Below, piece after piece: positions 29,232 to 38,428 of a DNA stretch of 64,000 nucleotides. Within the stretch, counting starts at the first letter, position 1. Each line of letters begins with the position of its first letter. The DNA is taken from NCBI GenBank assembly GCA_964057225.1, contig OZ059895.1, positions 19,354,688 through 19,418,687 of the forward strand, written 5' to 3'. The position numbers and the translations under genes are program-made. The DNA is from Auanema rhodensis. Taxonomy: Eukaryota; Nematoda; Chromadorea; Rhabditida; Rhabditidae. The notes below the pieces were generated by a model, which did no database searches, had not been told where the DNA came from, and saw only the letters and a program-made list of their open reading frames with translations.

Positions 29232-32200
29232 GAGTTACATACCAAGTGCACATCACGTGTACATTTAATTAGCATAAATTAAAGTTCACGTAAATTTCAA
29301 AGTCATGGTTACCATGCACCAATATCAATAAAAACTTGTTTTTAAACTAATATGGACATGGGGAATCTAATTTTGAAAACCACATCTCTTTATCTTTCAC
29401 GTGAAGCGAGTTACATACCAAGTGCACATCACGTGTACATTTAATTAGCATAAATTAAAATTCACGTAAATTTCAAAGTAATGGTTACCAGGCACCAATA
29501 TCAATAAAAATTTGTTTTAAGACTAATATGGACATGAGAAATCTAATATTGGAAACCGCATCTCTTCATCTTTCACGTGAAGCGAGTTACATATCAAGTG
29601 CACATCACGTGTACACTTAATTAGCATAAATTAAAGTTCACGTAAATTTCAAAGTCATGGTTAACATGCACCAATATCAATAAAAATTTGTTTTAAGACT
29701 AATATGGACATGAGAAATCTAATATTGGAAACCGCATCTCTTCATCTTTCACGTGAAGCGAGTTACATATCAAGTGCACATCACGTGTACACTTAATTAG
29801 CATAAATTAAAGTTCACGTAAATTTCAAAGTCATGGTTACCATGCACCAATATCAATAAAAATTTGTTTTTAGACTAATATGGACATGGGGAATCTAATT
29901 TTGAAAACAGCATCTCTTTCTCTTTCACGTGAAGCGAGTTACATACCAAGTGCACATCATGTGTACACTTAATTAGCATAAATTAAAGTTCACGTAAATT
30001 TTAAAGTCATGGTTACCATGCACCAATACCAATACTAATTTGTTTTTAGACTAATATGGACATGGGGAATCTAATTTTGAAAACCGCATCTCTTTTTCTT
30101 TCACGTGAAGCGAGTTACATACCAAGTGCACATCATGTGTACACTTAATAAGCATAAATTAAAGTTCACGTAAATTTCAAAGTCATGGTTACCATGCACC
30201 AAAATCAATAAAAATTTGTTTTTAGACTAATATGGACATGGGGAATCTAATTTTGAAAACCGCATCTCTTCATCTTTCACGTGAAGCCAGTTACATACCA
30301 AGTGCACATCACGTGTACATTTAATTAGCATAAATTAAAGTTCACGTAAATTTCAAAGTCATGGTTACCATGCACCAATATCAATAAAAATTTGTTTTTA
30401 GACTAATATGGACATGGGGAATCTATTTTTGAAAACCGCATCTCTTCATCTTTCACGTGAAGCGAGTTACATACCAAGTGCACATCACGTGTACACTTAA
30501 TTAGCATAAATTAAAGTTCACGTAAATTTCAAAGTCATGGTTAACATGCACCAATATCAATAAAAATTTGTTTTTAGACTAATATGGACATGGGGAATCT
30601 AATTTTGAAAACCGCATCTCTTTATCTTTCACGTGAAGCGAGTTACATACCAAGTGCACATCACGTGTACATTTAATTAGCATAAATTAAGGTCACGTAA
30701 ATATCAAAGTCATGGTTACCATGCACCAATATCAATCAAAATTTGTTTTAAGACTAATATGGACATGAGAAATCTATTTTTGAAATCCGCATCTCTTCAT
30801 CTTTCACGTGAAGCAAGTTACATACCAAGTGCACATCACGTGTACATTTAATTAGCATAAATTAAAGTTCACGTAAATATCAAAGTCATGGTTACCATGC
30901 ACCAATATCGATAAAAATTTGTTTTAAGACTAATATGGACATGAGAAATCTAATTTTGAAAACCGCATCTCTTCATCTTTCACGTGAAGCGAGTTACATA
31001 CCAAGTGCACATCACGTGTACATTTAATTAGCATAAATTAAAGTTCACGTAAATTTCAAAGTAATGGTTACCATGCACCAATATCAATAAAAATTTGTTT
31101 TAAGACTAATATGGACATGAGAAATCTATTTTTGAAAACCGCATCTCTTCATCTTTCACGTGAAGCAAGTTACATACCAAGTGCACATCACGTGTACATT
31201 TAATTTACATAAATTAAAGTTCACGTAAATTTCAAAGTCATGGTTACCATGCACCAATATCAATAAAAACTTGTTTTTAGACTAATATGGACATGGAGAA
31301 TCTAATTTTGAAAACCGCATCTCTTCATCTTTCACGTGAAGCAAGTTACATACCAAGTGCACATCACGTGTACATTTAATTAGCATAAATTAAAGTTCAC
31401 GTAAATTTCAAAGTCATGGTTACCATGCACCAATATCAATAAAAACTTGTTTTTAGACTAATATGGACATGGAGAATCTAATTTTGAAAACCGCATCTCT
31501 TCATCTTTCACGTGAAGCGAGTTACATACCAAGTGCACATCACGTGTACATTTAATTAGCATAAATTAAAGTTCACGTAAATTTCAAAGTCATGGTTACC
31601 ATGCACCAATATCAATAAAAACTTGTTTTTAAACTAATATGGACATGGGGAATCTAATTTTGAAAACCACATCTCTTTATCTTTCACGTGAAGCGAGTTA
31701 CATACCAAGTGCACATCACGTGTACATTTAATTAGCATAAATTAAAATTCACGTAAATTTCAAAGTAATGGTTACCAGGCACCAATATCAATAAAAATTT
31801 GTTTTAAGACTAATATGGACATGAGAAATCTAATATTGGAAACCGCATCTCTTCATCTTTCACGTGAAGCGAGTTACATATCAAGTGCACATCACGTGTA
31901 CACTTAATTAGCATAAATTAAAGTTCACGTAAATTTCAAAGTCATGGTTAACATGCACCAATATCAATAAAAATTTGTTTTAAGACTAATATGGACATGA
32001 GAAATCTAATATTGGAAACCGCATCTCTTCATCTTTCACGTGAAGCGAGTTACATATCAAGTGCACATCACGTGTACACTTAATTAGCATAAATTAAAGT
32101 TCACGTAAATTTCAAAGTCATGGTTACCATGCACCAATATCAATAAAAATTTGTTTTTAGACTAATATGGACATGGGGAATCTAATTTTGAAAACAGCAT

Positions 32201-33657
32201 CTCTTTCTCTTTCACGTGAAGCGAGTTACATACCAAGTGCACATCACGTGTACACTTAATTAGCATAAATTAAAGTTCACGTAAATTTTAAAGTCATGGT
32301 TACCATGCACCAATACCAATACTAATTTGTTTTTAGACTAATATGGACATGGGGAATCTAATTTTGAAAACCGCATCTCTTTTTCTTTCACGTGAAGCGA
32401 GTTACATACCAAGTGCACATCATGTGTACACTTAATAAGCATAAATTAAAGTTCACGTAAATTTCAAAGTCATGGTTACCATGCACCAAAATCAATAAAA
32501 ATTTGTTTTTAGACTAATATGGACATGGGGAATCTAATTTTGAAAACCGCATCTCTTCATCTTTCACGTGAAGCCAGTTACATACCAAGTGCACATCACG
32601 TGTACATTTAATTAGCATAAATTAAAGTTCACGTAAATTTCAAAGTCATGGTTACCATGCACCAATATCAATAAAAATTTGTTTTTAGACTAATATGGAC
32701 ATGGGGAATCTATTTTTGAAAACCGCATCTCTTCATCTTTCACGTGAAGCGAGTTACATACCAAGTGCACATCACGTGTACACTTAATTAGCATAAATTA
32801 AAGTTCACGTAAATTTCAAAGTCATGGTTAACATGCACCAATATCAATAAAAATTTGTTTTTAGACTAATATGGACATGGGGAATCTAATTTTGAAAACC
32901 GCATCTCTTTATCTTTCACGTGAAGCGAGTTACATACCAAGTGCACATCACGTGTACATTTAATTAGCATAAATTAAGGTCACGTAAATATCAAAGTCAT
33001 GGTTACCATGCACCAATATCAATCAAAATTTGTTTTAAGACTAATATGGACATGAGAAATCTATTTTTGAAATCCGCATCTCTTCATCTTTCACGTGAAG
33101 CAAGTTACATACCAAGTGCACATCACGTGTACATTTAATTAGCATAAATTAAAGTTCACGTAAATATCAAAGTCATGGTTACCATGCACCAATATCGATA
33201 AAAATTTGTTTTAAGACTAATATGGACATGAGAAATCTAATTTTGAAAACCGCATCTCTTCATCTTTCACGTGAAGCGAGTTACATACCAAGTGCACATC
33301 ACGTGTACATTTAATTAGCATAAATTAAAGTTCACGTAAATTTCAAAGTAATGGTTACCATGCACCAATATCAATAAAAATTTGTTTTAAGACTAATATG
33401 GACATGAGAAATCTATTTTTGAAAACCGCATCTCTTCATCTTTCACGTGAAGCAAGTTACATACCAAGTGCACATCACGTGTACATTTAATTTACATAAA
33501 TTAAAGTTCACGTAAATTTCAAAGTCATGGTTACCATGCACCAATATCAATAAAAACTTGTTTTTAGACTAATATGGACATGGAGAATCTAATTTTGAAA
33601 ACCGCATCTCTTCATCTTTCACGTGAAGCGAGTTACATACCAAGTGCACATCACGTG
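29232..33657. repeat. 13-monomer higher-order duplication (2,287 bp), second copy cut by the LINE
   Basis: Positions 29,232-31,518 are repeated from 31,519 at an offset of 2,287 bp (13 monomers minus one base). Three rare markers keep that offset: GGTTACCAGGCACC at 29,483 and 31,770, TTAAGGTCACG near 30,691 and 32,978, and TAATTTACATAAA at 31,201 and 33,488. The second copy reaches 33,657, where the retrotransposon starts about 148 bp short of a full second copy. Sequence right of the element does not continue the first copy's pattern (CACTTAATT and ATCGATAA instead of CATTTAATT and ATCAATAA), so the duplication itself ended near this place. Confidence 0.82.
33653..33657. repeat. Target-site duplication, left copy (ACGTG)
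   Basis: The left satellite flank ends in CATCACGTG and the right flank resumes with (AC)GTGTACACTT. In an uninterrupted monomer CATCACGTGTACACTT has ACGTG only once. The duplication is therefore at least GTG and at most ACGTG, since the last AC on the right can also belong to the AAAC tail. Confidence 0.7.
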
Positions 33658-33658
33658 A

Positions 33659-33676
33659 TTTTTTTTTTTTTTTTTT

Positions 33677-33709
<33 letters not shown>
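33659..33709 (+). repeat. Poly-T stretch at the 5' end of the LINE
   Basis: Fifty-one bases of T broken once by CA at 33,677-33,678. It lies between the satellite and the first 18-bp repeat. The 18-bp unit itself has the form CATTTTGATC, and the CA inside the T run followed by T and then GATC mimics it, so the run may be an expansion of the unit's TTTT. A reverse-oriented poly(A) remnant is the alternative. Homopolymer length may also be affected by sequencing error. Confidence 0.8.
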
Positions 33710-33710
<1 letters not shown>

Positions 33711-33830
33711 ATCTTGTGACTCATTTTGATCTTGTGACTCATTTTGATCTTGTGACTCATTTTGATCTTGTGACTCATTTTGATCTTGTGACTCATTTTG
33801 ATCTTGTGACTCATTTTGATCTTGTGACTC
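33710..33830 (+). promoter_or_regulatory. 18-bp tandem repeats with AP-1 sites, probable LINE promoter
   Basis: Six full copies of GATCTTGTGACTCATTTT start at 33,710, 33,728, 33,746, 33,764, 33,782 and 33,800, and a seventh copy from 33,818 stops after GATCTTGTGACTC. Each full copy holds TGACTCA, the consensus heptamer of bZIP AP-1 (Fos/Jun) factors; the seventh reads TGACTCG. Tandem 5' monomers acting as promoter are known in other LINEs, such as mouse L1. Use as an AP-1-driven promoter is inferred from position and motif only. Confidence 0.7.
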
Positions 33831-34069
33831 GACGTTCTCCGGTGGCTCTCCTTGGATTTGTTGTTTTCTGTGGTAGCTGTGGACTTATTCCTTGAGGTAC
33901 GCTCTCTTATTTTATTATTTATTTATTTTTAATTTCTTTTCTTTCCTTCTATATTTTTATTGCTTATTATCTCTTTTCTTTTCACCTTCTTTTCCTTTTC
34001 TTCTTGTTTTTTTTTCCTTTTCTTTTCTTTCCTCATCTGCTTCTTTTCTGTTCTTCTTTTCCAATTTTT
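33831..34069 (+). other. LINE 5' leader with long pyrimidine-rich tract
   Basis: The first about 70 bases are mixed sequence (GACGTTCTCCGGTGGCTCTC onwards). From about 33,901 to 34,069 the plus strand is overwhelmingly T and C, with runs such as TTTCTTTTCTTTCC and TTTTTTTTTCC. The tract leads directly into the first ATG of ORF1 at 34,070. Open frames in this stretch only reflect the lack of stop codons in T/C-rich DNA. Confidence 0.75.
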
Positions 34070-35134
34070 ATGTCTCTCACTCCTGATTGCACCGTCAGTT
34101 ACAAAGATTTCGAATCGCTTGCCACGTCCATAAAAACCTCTCTAGCTGATTGCACTTCTGAACTCAAAAGCCTTGTTTCTACTCTTCATGCTACTGTTTT
34201 GTCCAATTCGGCGCGCATTTCGGAACTGGAGGCTCAAATATCCAAACTTAGCAAGACGGCTTCTAGCCCACTTACTTCCCAACAAGTTATGGCTAGTATT
34301 GTAGACACTGATCATCAGAAAATTAAATTTTCTGATCGTGCCAACCGTCTTCTGTGGTTCAATGTCCCTATTAATTTGTCTGATCTCAATTCTGATCCTT
34401 TCACCTTAGTTAGAGACATAATCAATCTTTCTAGGGACCCTATTATTTGTCCCTCGTTTAGCTCTCCAGTTTTCACCGTCTCACGCTTCAGTTCCAAATC
34501 CGATCGACCTGGTCCTATTGCAATAACATGTCCCAATCAGGAAACTCGTGATTTGTGTATTCACATTCTTCGTAACTATAAAACTCAGCACAATGCTGCT
34601 CTCAAGAGTACTTTTGTGAGGCGTGACTATTTTCCGTTCGAGATCGATCTCGAGCGCAAATTGCGAGAGGAATGCAGAAACCGTAATGTCTCTGATCCCG
34701 TTCATTTTTATATTGTTCGTGATTTACGTGTTGTTGCTGTTAAAAAACGAGTGCTTCCTAGTTCTATCGTTTCTGTTTCTCCGGCATGCATTTCTTCATC
34801 CCCTATTCCCATCAACCCTACTGGCACTACTTCTGCTGACTACACAGCTGTTACAACTGTTTCGGAACTCTTACCTAGCATATCCAAAAACTCCAATGCT
34901 GCACCGGCTTCAAAATCTAGTCGCAAGTCTCTTAGAACAGTCAGATCCAGCAGCTCTATTCCATCTCCTTCGAGAAGAAAAGTTCGCCCTATTCGTTACT
35001 CACTTCGCCCTACACCTTCCTCTCGAGTAAAAAATGCTGTAATAATACAACCTGCACCTCCTAGCGTACAGGGCGATACTTCTTCTGGTTCTTCTGTCTC
35101 ACCCAATTGTCTTTCTTCATTTCGCAAGTCATAG
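34070..35134 (+). CDS. LINE ORF1 protein: coiled-coil, RRM-like RNA-binding protein
   Basis: 354 residues from ATG at 34,070 to TAG at 35,132. The frame is open upstream to 34,004, but that part begins with TTG and encodes only Phe/Leu-rich leader sequence, so the ATG before SLTPDC is preferred. Residues about 12-62 form a heptad-like helix (ELKSLVSTLH, then ISELEAQISKL), a probable trimerising coiled coil. Residues about 92-170 (RLLWFNVP, VSRFSSKSDRPGPIAI) look like the L1-type RRM, and about 180-228 (RRDYFPFEIDLERKLREE, then FYIVRDLRVVAV) like the carboxy-terminal domain that follows it. Residues 231-354 are Ser/Pro/Arg-rich and basic. I see no CCHC zinc knuckle, PHD finger or esterase motif. 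The expected role is to coat element RNA. The assignment rests on motif shape, not a search. Confidence 0.82.
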   Translation: MSLTPDCTVSYKDFESLATSIKTSLADCTSELKSLVSTLHATVLSNSARISELEAQISKLSKTASSPLTSQQVMASIVDTDHQKIKFSDRANRLLWFNVPINLSDLNSDPFTLVRDIINLSRDPIICPSFSSPVFTVSRFSSKSDRPGPIAITCPNQETRDLCIHILRNYKTQHNAALKSTFVRRDYFPFEIDLERKLREECRNRNVSDPVHFYIVRDLRVVAVKKRVLPSSIVSVSPACISSSPIPINPTGTTSADYTAVTTVSELLPSISKNSNAAPASKSSRKSLRTVRSSSSIPSPSRRKVRPIRYSLRPTPSSRVKNAVIIQPAPPSVQGDTSSGSSVSPNCLSSFRKS

Positions 35135-37967
35135 TTCAATTACTAGCTCTTCTTCCATCACTATATATCTTTGTAATTCTCGCTCTATTCTCAACAAGTT
35201 TTCTCATTTTGATTTAATTTCACAAAAATATGACCCTGATGTTTTATGTTTCACTGAAAGTTGGCTTACTCCTGACGTTTGTAGTTCTAATTTACCTCTT
35301 TCTGCTTCGTATTGTTTGATGCGCTGTGATCGCAATAACAATAGGAGAGGTGGAGGTGTTCTAGTCATGGTTAAAAAACATATCTCAGTCTGTAATTTTA
35401 GTTCAGTCTCTTTTGGTGACTTCCTCCAGTTGGTTACATTTTCTATCGTTTCCCATTCCATAAGTCTTTCTATATGTTATCGGGCTCCTCGTTGTTCTAA
35501 TAGTTCTTTCAATTCCTTTCTTCATCATTATTCATCTATTCTTAACACCAGAGAAAAAAACGTGCTTGTTGGGGATTTTAATTTTCCCGGTATCAACTGG
35601 AAGAATTACTCTTTAACTAAATCGTCTCTTCAAGCCAAATGTTTCTTAGAGTTTATTACTTCTTTTTGTTTTACTCAACTAGTTACTTTTCCGACACGCG
35701 GTAAGTATACTTTAGATTGTGTGCTTGCGGATACCCCTAGTATGGCCTCAGTTATCGAATGCGTTCCTCCTTTTGGGACTTCTGACCACAAATCTTTACT
35801 TTTTTCTCTCTCTCGTGATATATTAGATTGCATAAACAGTCCCTCCCGCCCAAAACTTTCTTTGGCATCTTCTTGTACTGTTTTTTCTGCTGATCATCCA
35901 AAGTCGCTTCTCCATAGAAACTTCCATAAAGCCAACTACAATAAAATTAATTCTTTTATTTCATCCATTAATCTGGTTCAAAGCTTTTCTCACTTAGATC
36001 TTTGTGCCGCCTATGAATCATTTGTCTGTTCTCTTAGAGAAATCATTTATACTCATGTTCCCATCATCAGACCTGGTGGAAAAAAAGTTCGCCTTGCTCG
36101 TTCAATATCTATTCTACATGATAATCTCACCAGGTTGTCTAAATGTTTCGGCCTTTCATCGTCGTCTAAATGTCGTACTCTTTCTCGTCGTTTGAATGCT
36201 TTACTCAGACGTCAGCGCGCACTGGATGAAAATAAAATATCTCTTTCCGGTAACCAAAAAGAATTTTACAAATTTTGTCGTAAACGTTTAGGGGGTACTA
36301 TTGAAGCATCTTTTTTAAAAAATGGTGACTCTCAAGCTTCGGACTCCTCCACCAAAGCAAAAATTTTTTCGGATCACTTTTCTCAGACCTCTTTTCTTTC
36401 TTCTTCTGGAATATGGCATCACAGTGAAACTCCTAAATTTTCTCCGCTCCAATTTCGCCCGCATTTCATTGATGAACTCTGCGTTTTCAAACTTTTAAGA
36501 TCTTTACCTTCTCGAACTTGCTTATCTCCTGATGGCATACCTTATATTTTTCTTAATAAGTGTGCGATTTCTATAGTACGTCCTTTGACATTCTTTTTTA
36601 ATGGTTTTTTATCCTTTGGGGTCTGTCCTAAAAGCTGGAAGTCTGCATGGGTCAAACCTATTTACAAATCAGGATGTTCAAATGACCCTAAGAACTATAG
36701 ACCCATTTCTCTCACATCTTGTCTCTCCAAAGTGTTTGAGCGCATTATCAGAAAAGACATTCTCAAGCATTTACTTGATAATAAGCTAATTTCACCATCT
36801 CAACATGGATTTTTACCTGGGCGTAGCACTAGCACTGCGCTTCTCAAAGCTCACTCGCAGTTGAGAATCGCCAAAGAATATCGTAAGGATGTTTCTGTAG
36901 CTTTTATTGATTTTTCCAAAGCTTTTGATAAAATTAATCATCGAATTCTGATCAGCAAATTAAACAGTTTTGGAATATCAGGATCTCTTGCTCTTTTTCT
37001 TGAAGACTTTCTTTCCAACCGTTCTTTTGAAGTTGTTCTTGAAGATGCCTTGTCTGAACCCAAAGTTATTGAGTGTGGTGTCCCTCAAGGTACAGTTCTT
37101 GGACCACTACTTTTTTTGCTATATATCAACGATCTCATTTCCTCTTTTCATCGTGGCACTGAGGCTGTTGCCTATGCTGATGACATTAAACTTTTTGCCT
37201 CATCAAATCAAAGTTTACAATGCTCTCTCCACATTCTTTCTCTCTGGTGCAATTTCAATGACATGGTAGTTAATGTCAAGAAATCGAAGATTATGATTCT
37301 CGGTAATGATAACTCTCATTGCCAGTTTTTACTCAATGATGTTCCTCTTGAAATTGTTGATAATTTCAAAGACCTCGGTGTTATCATAGATAAAAACTTA
37401 TCTTTCCGCCCCCATATTCACTCCATCACTTCCATGGCGTCAAAACGCTGTAAGCTTATTCTTAGATGTTTTAATTCTTCCTGTCCCAAACTCTTATTCA
37501 GATTGTTCACCTGTTACGTTAGGCCTATTCTTGAATATGCTTCCGAAGTCTGGTCACCGTTTTTGCTAAAAGATATTCAACTTGTTGAAAATGTTCAGAA
37601 ACGGTATGTTAATGCTATTTTTTTTCGATCGTCCATGGATATCCACGGATATGATAATAAACTCAAACACCTTCAAGGCAGGCGTTTAGAAACGAGACGC
37701 ACTATAGCTGACTTATGTCAATATTTCAAAATCATAAAGAATGGCTCTATTCTTAATGAGTCCGTGCTTAGATCGAAAGAGCATAACTATATTCTTCGTC
37801 AACATGAGTTTATACTGATGCCGCCGGATTACAAAACTGTAGCTGCCCTTTCAAGCTTTGAGAACCGGCAAATCAAAATCTGGAATTCACTCAATCCTAT
37901 TCTAATTGGTATCAATGATTTGTCTGTTTTTCGGAAAGCCTTGAACACATTTATGTTCCCTGTTTAG
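35046..37967 (+). CDS. LINE ORF2 protein: AP-type endonuclease and reverse transcriptase
   Basis: The frame is open from just after TAA at 35,043 to TAG at 37,965, 973 codons, and overlaps the ORF1 end in the +1 frame. Recognisable homology starts near 35,157 (YLCNSRSILNK), giving about 936 residues. Endonuclease: Asn in NSRS at about 35,175, Glu in FTESWL at 35,256, GDFN at 35,571-35,582, LDCVLAD, and SDH at 35,781-35,789, so the catalytic set looks complete. Reverse transcriptase: WVKPIYKSG, NYRPISL, HGFLPGRST, motif A FIDFSKAFD with Asp at 36,909, GVPQGTVLGPLLF, and YADD at 37,173-37,184. A CR1-like thumb and tail follow (LEYASEVWSP), ending FMFPV. It should nick target DNA and prime cDNA synthesis there. 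The first in-frame ATG is 35,319, inside the endonuclease after its Asn and Glu, so the true initiation site is unknown. Confidence 0.92.
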   Translation, partial: YNLHLLAYRAILLLVLLSHPIVFLHFASHSSITSSSSITIYLCNSRSILNKFSHFDLISQKYDPDVLCFTESWLTPDVCSSNLPLSASYCLMRCDRNNNRRGGGVLVMVKKHISVCNFSSVSFGDFLQLVTFSIVSHSISLSICYRAPRCSNSSFNSFLHHYSSILNTREKNVLVGDFNFPGINWKNYSLTKSSLQAKCFLEFITSFCFTQLVTFPTRGKYTLDCVLADTPSMASVIECVPPFGTSDHKSLLFSLSRDILDCINSPSRPKLSLASSCTVFSADHPKSLLHRNFHKANYNKINSFISSINLVQSFSHLDLCAAYESFVCSLREIIYTHVPIIRPGGKKVRLARSISILHDNLTRLSKCFGLSSSSKCRTLSRRLNALLRRQRALDENKISLSGNQKEFYKFCRKRLGGTIEASFLKNGDSQASDSSTKAKIFSDHFSQTSFLSSSGIWHHSETPKFSPLQFRPHFIDELCVFKLLRSLPSRTCLSPDGIPYIFLNKCAISIVRPLTFFFNGFLSFGVCPKSWKSAWVKPIYKSGCSNDPKNYRPISLTSCLSKVFERIIRKDILKHLLDNKLISPSQHGFLPGRSTSTALLKAHSQLRIAKEYRKDVSVAFIDFSKAFDKINHRILISKLNSFGISGSLALFLEDFLSNRSFEVVLEDALSEPKVIECGVPQGTVLGPLLFLLYINDLISSFHRGTEAVAYADDIKLFASSNQSLQCSLHILSLWCNFNDMVVNVKKSKIMILGNDNSHCQFLLNDVPLEIVDNFKDLGVIIDKNLSFRPHIHSITSMASKRCKLILRCFNSSCPKLLFRLFTCYVRPILEYASEVWSPFLLKDIQLVENVQKRYVNAIFFRSSMDIHGYDNKLKHLQGRRLETRRTIADLCQYFKIIKNGSILNESVLRSKEHNYILRQHEFILMPPDYKTVAALSSFENRQIKIWNSLNPILIGINDLSVFRKALNTFMFPV

Positions 37968-38425
37968 TTTTTTCTTATTTTGTCTTTGTAGAAAAATTAG
38001 CTTGTTTTTCTTTCTTTTTCTCCATAAGCTCATTGATTATTTATATAATTTGTTCATCATATTTTGTCAATTTCTTGTTAATGACCTATTGGTTCACATA
38101 CATTTTCCTGCATTTTTATTTTACAGACATTAGTCGTACGAATGAAATGCAGTTACTACACTGTGCTCAGAACGGGCTTGACTCTCTTTTGAGTTCCACC
38201 GCACCTGCCCACAATCAGAGTAGTTCGCTATGATAAGATCTAAGAGAAGCGTATATAGATGAATATATATATATACATATATGTGTGTTTATAGCTGGTA
38301 TGGTCACTTCCACTGCCCTTTTCATTTCTCAGTCTTTTCTTTTTTTTAATTATCCACTGTAAGGTTACATTAAGCATTTCACATGTTGTTGATTCATTTA
38401 TGTCATAACCTGTGGTGAGATCAAT
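37968..38425 (+). other. LINE 3' UTR
   Basis: About 460 bp between the ORF2 stop and the tail, with no convincing gene. It is T-rich at first, then mixed, with an AT/TG simple repeat at about 38,262-38,288 (ATATATATATATACATATATGTGTG). In CR1-type LINEs the end of the 3' UTR is what the reverse transcriptase recognises; I do not see an obvious strong hairpin here. Short open frames across it are not supported as genes. Confidence 0.8.
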
Positions 38426-38428
38426 AAA
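38423..38428 (+). promoter_or_regulatory. Polyadenylation signal AATAAA
   Basis: AATAAA directly precedes and merges into the AAAC tail. It is the canonical metazoan hexamer and is placed where the LINE transcript would end. With A-rich sequence on both sides, a chance or tail-derived hexamer cannot be excluded. Confidence 0.55.

Larger units (their letters stand above)
10041..33657. repeat. Satellite array, class B monomers, left block
   Basis: Same 176-bp family and orientation as the left block, but units end in TTCACGTGAAGCGAG (or GCAAG) and start with ACCAAGTGCACATCACGTGTAC. One class A unit (TTCACGGGAAGC with ACCATGTGCAC) sits near 10,217, so the change of class occupies about 10,041-10,400. 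Recurrent sub-variants include GGTTAACATG, ATCGATAAAAA, GTTTTAAGAC, TAATATTGGAAAC, a shortened TTAAGGTCACG with ATCAATCAAAA, and CTTTGACGTGAAG. They occur in repeated combinations over hundreds to thousands of bases. No gene is seen here. The block stops at 33,657 within CACATCACGTG, where the retrotransposon begins. Confidence 0.97.

Noticed and set aside
1-33657. CRISPR array
   Set aside because: Repeats are contiguous 176-bp units with no alternating unique spacers, in a eukaryotic context.
33569-33814. Minus-strand open frame encoding repeated MSHKIK units and poly-lysine
   Set aside because: It is the reverse translation of the 18-bp repeats (18 bp keeps the frame) and the poly-T run, and extends into satellite. 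No independent gene evidence.
33892-34086. Plus-strand Phe/Leu/Ser-rich small open frame that looks like a membrane segment
   Set aside because: It follows from the T/C-rich leader, which has few stop codons. It overlaps the ORF1 start in another frame.
33897-34098. Possible intron: GAG|GTACGC donor at 33,896/33,897, long pyrimidine tract, CAG at 34,096-34,098
   Set aside because: Splice-like by eye, but a pyrimidine tract creates apparent acceptors easily and splicing would remove the ORF1 start. No transcript evidence.
36004-37269. Several short plus-strand open frames inside ORF2
   Set aside because: They overlap the intact reverse transcriptase frame and show no recognisable domain.
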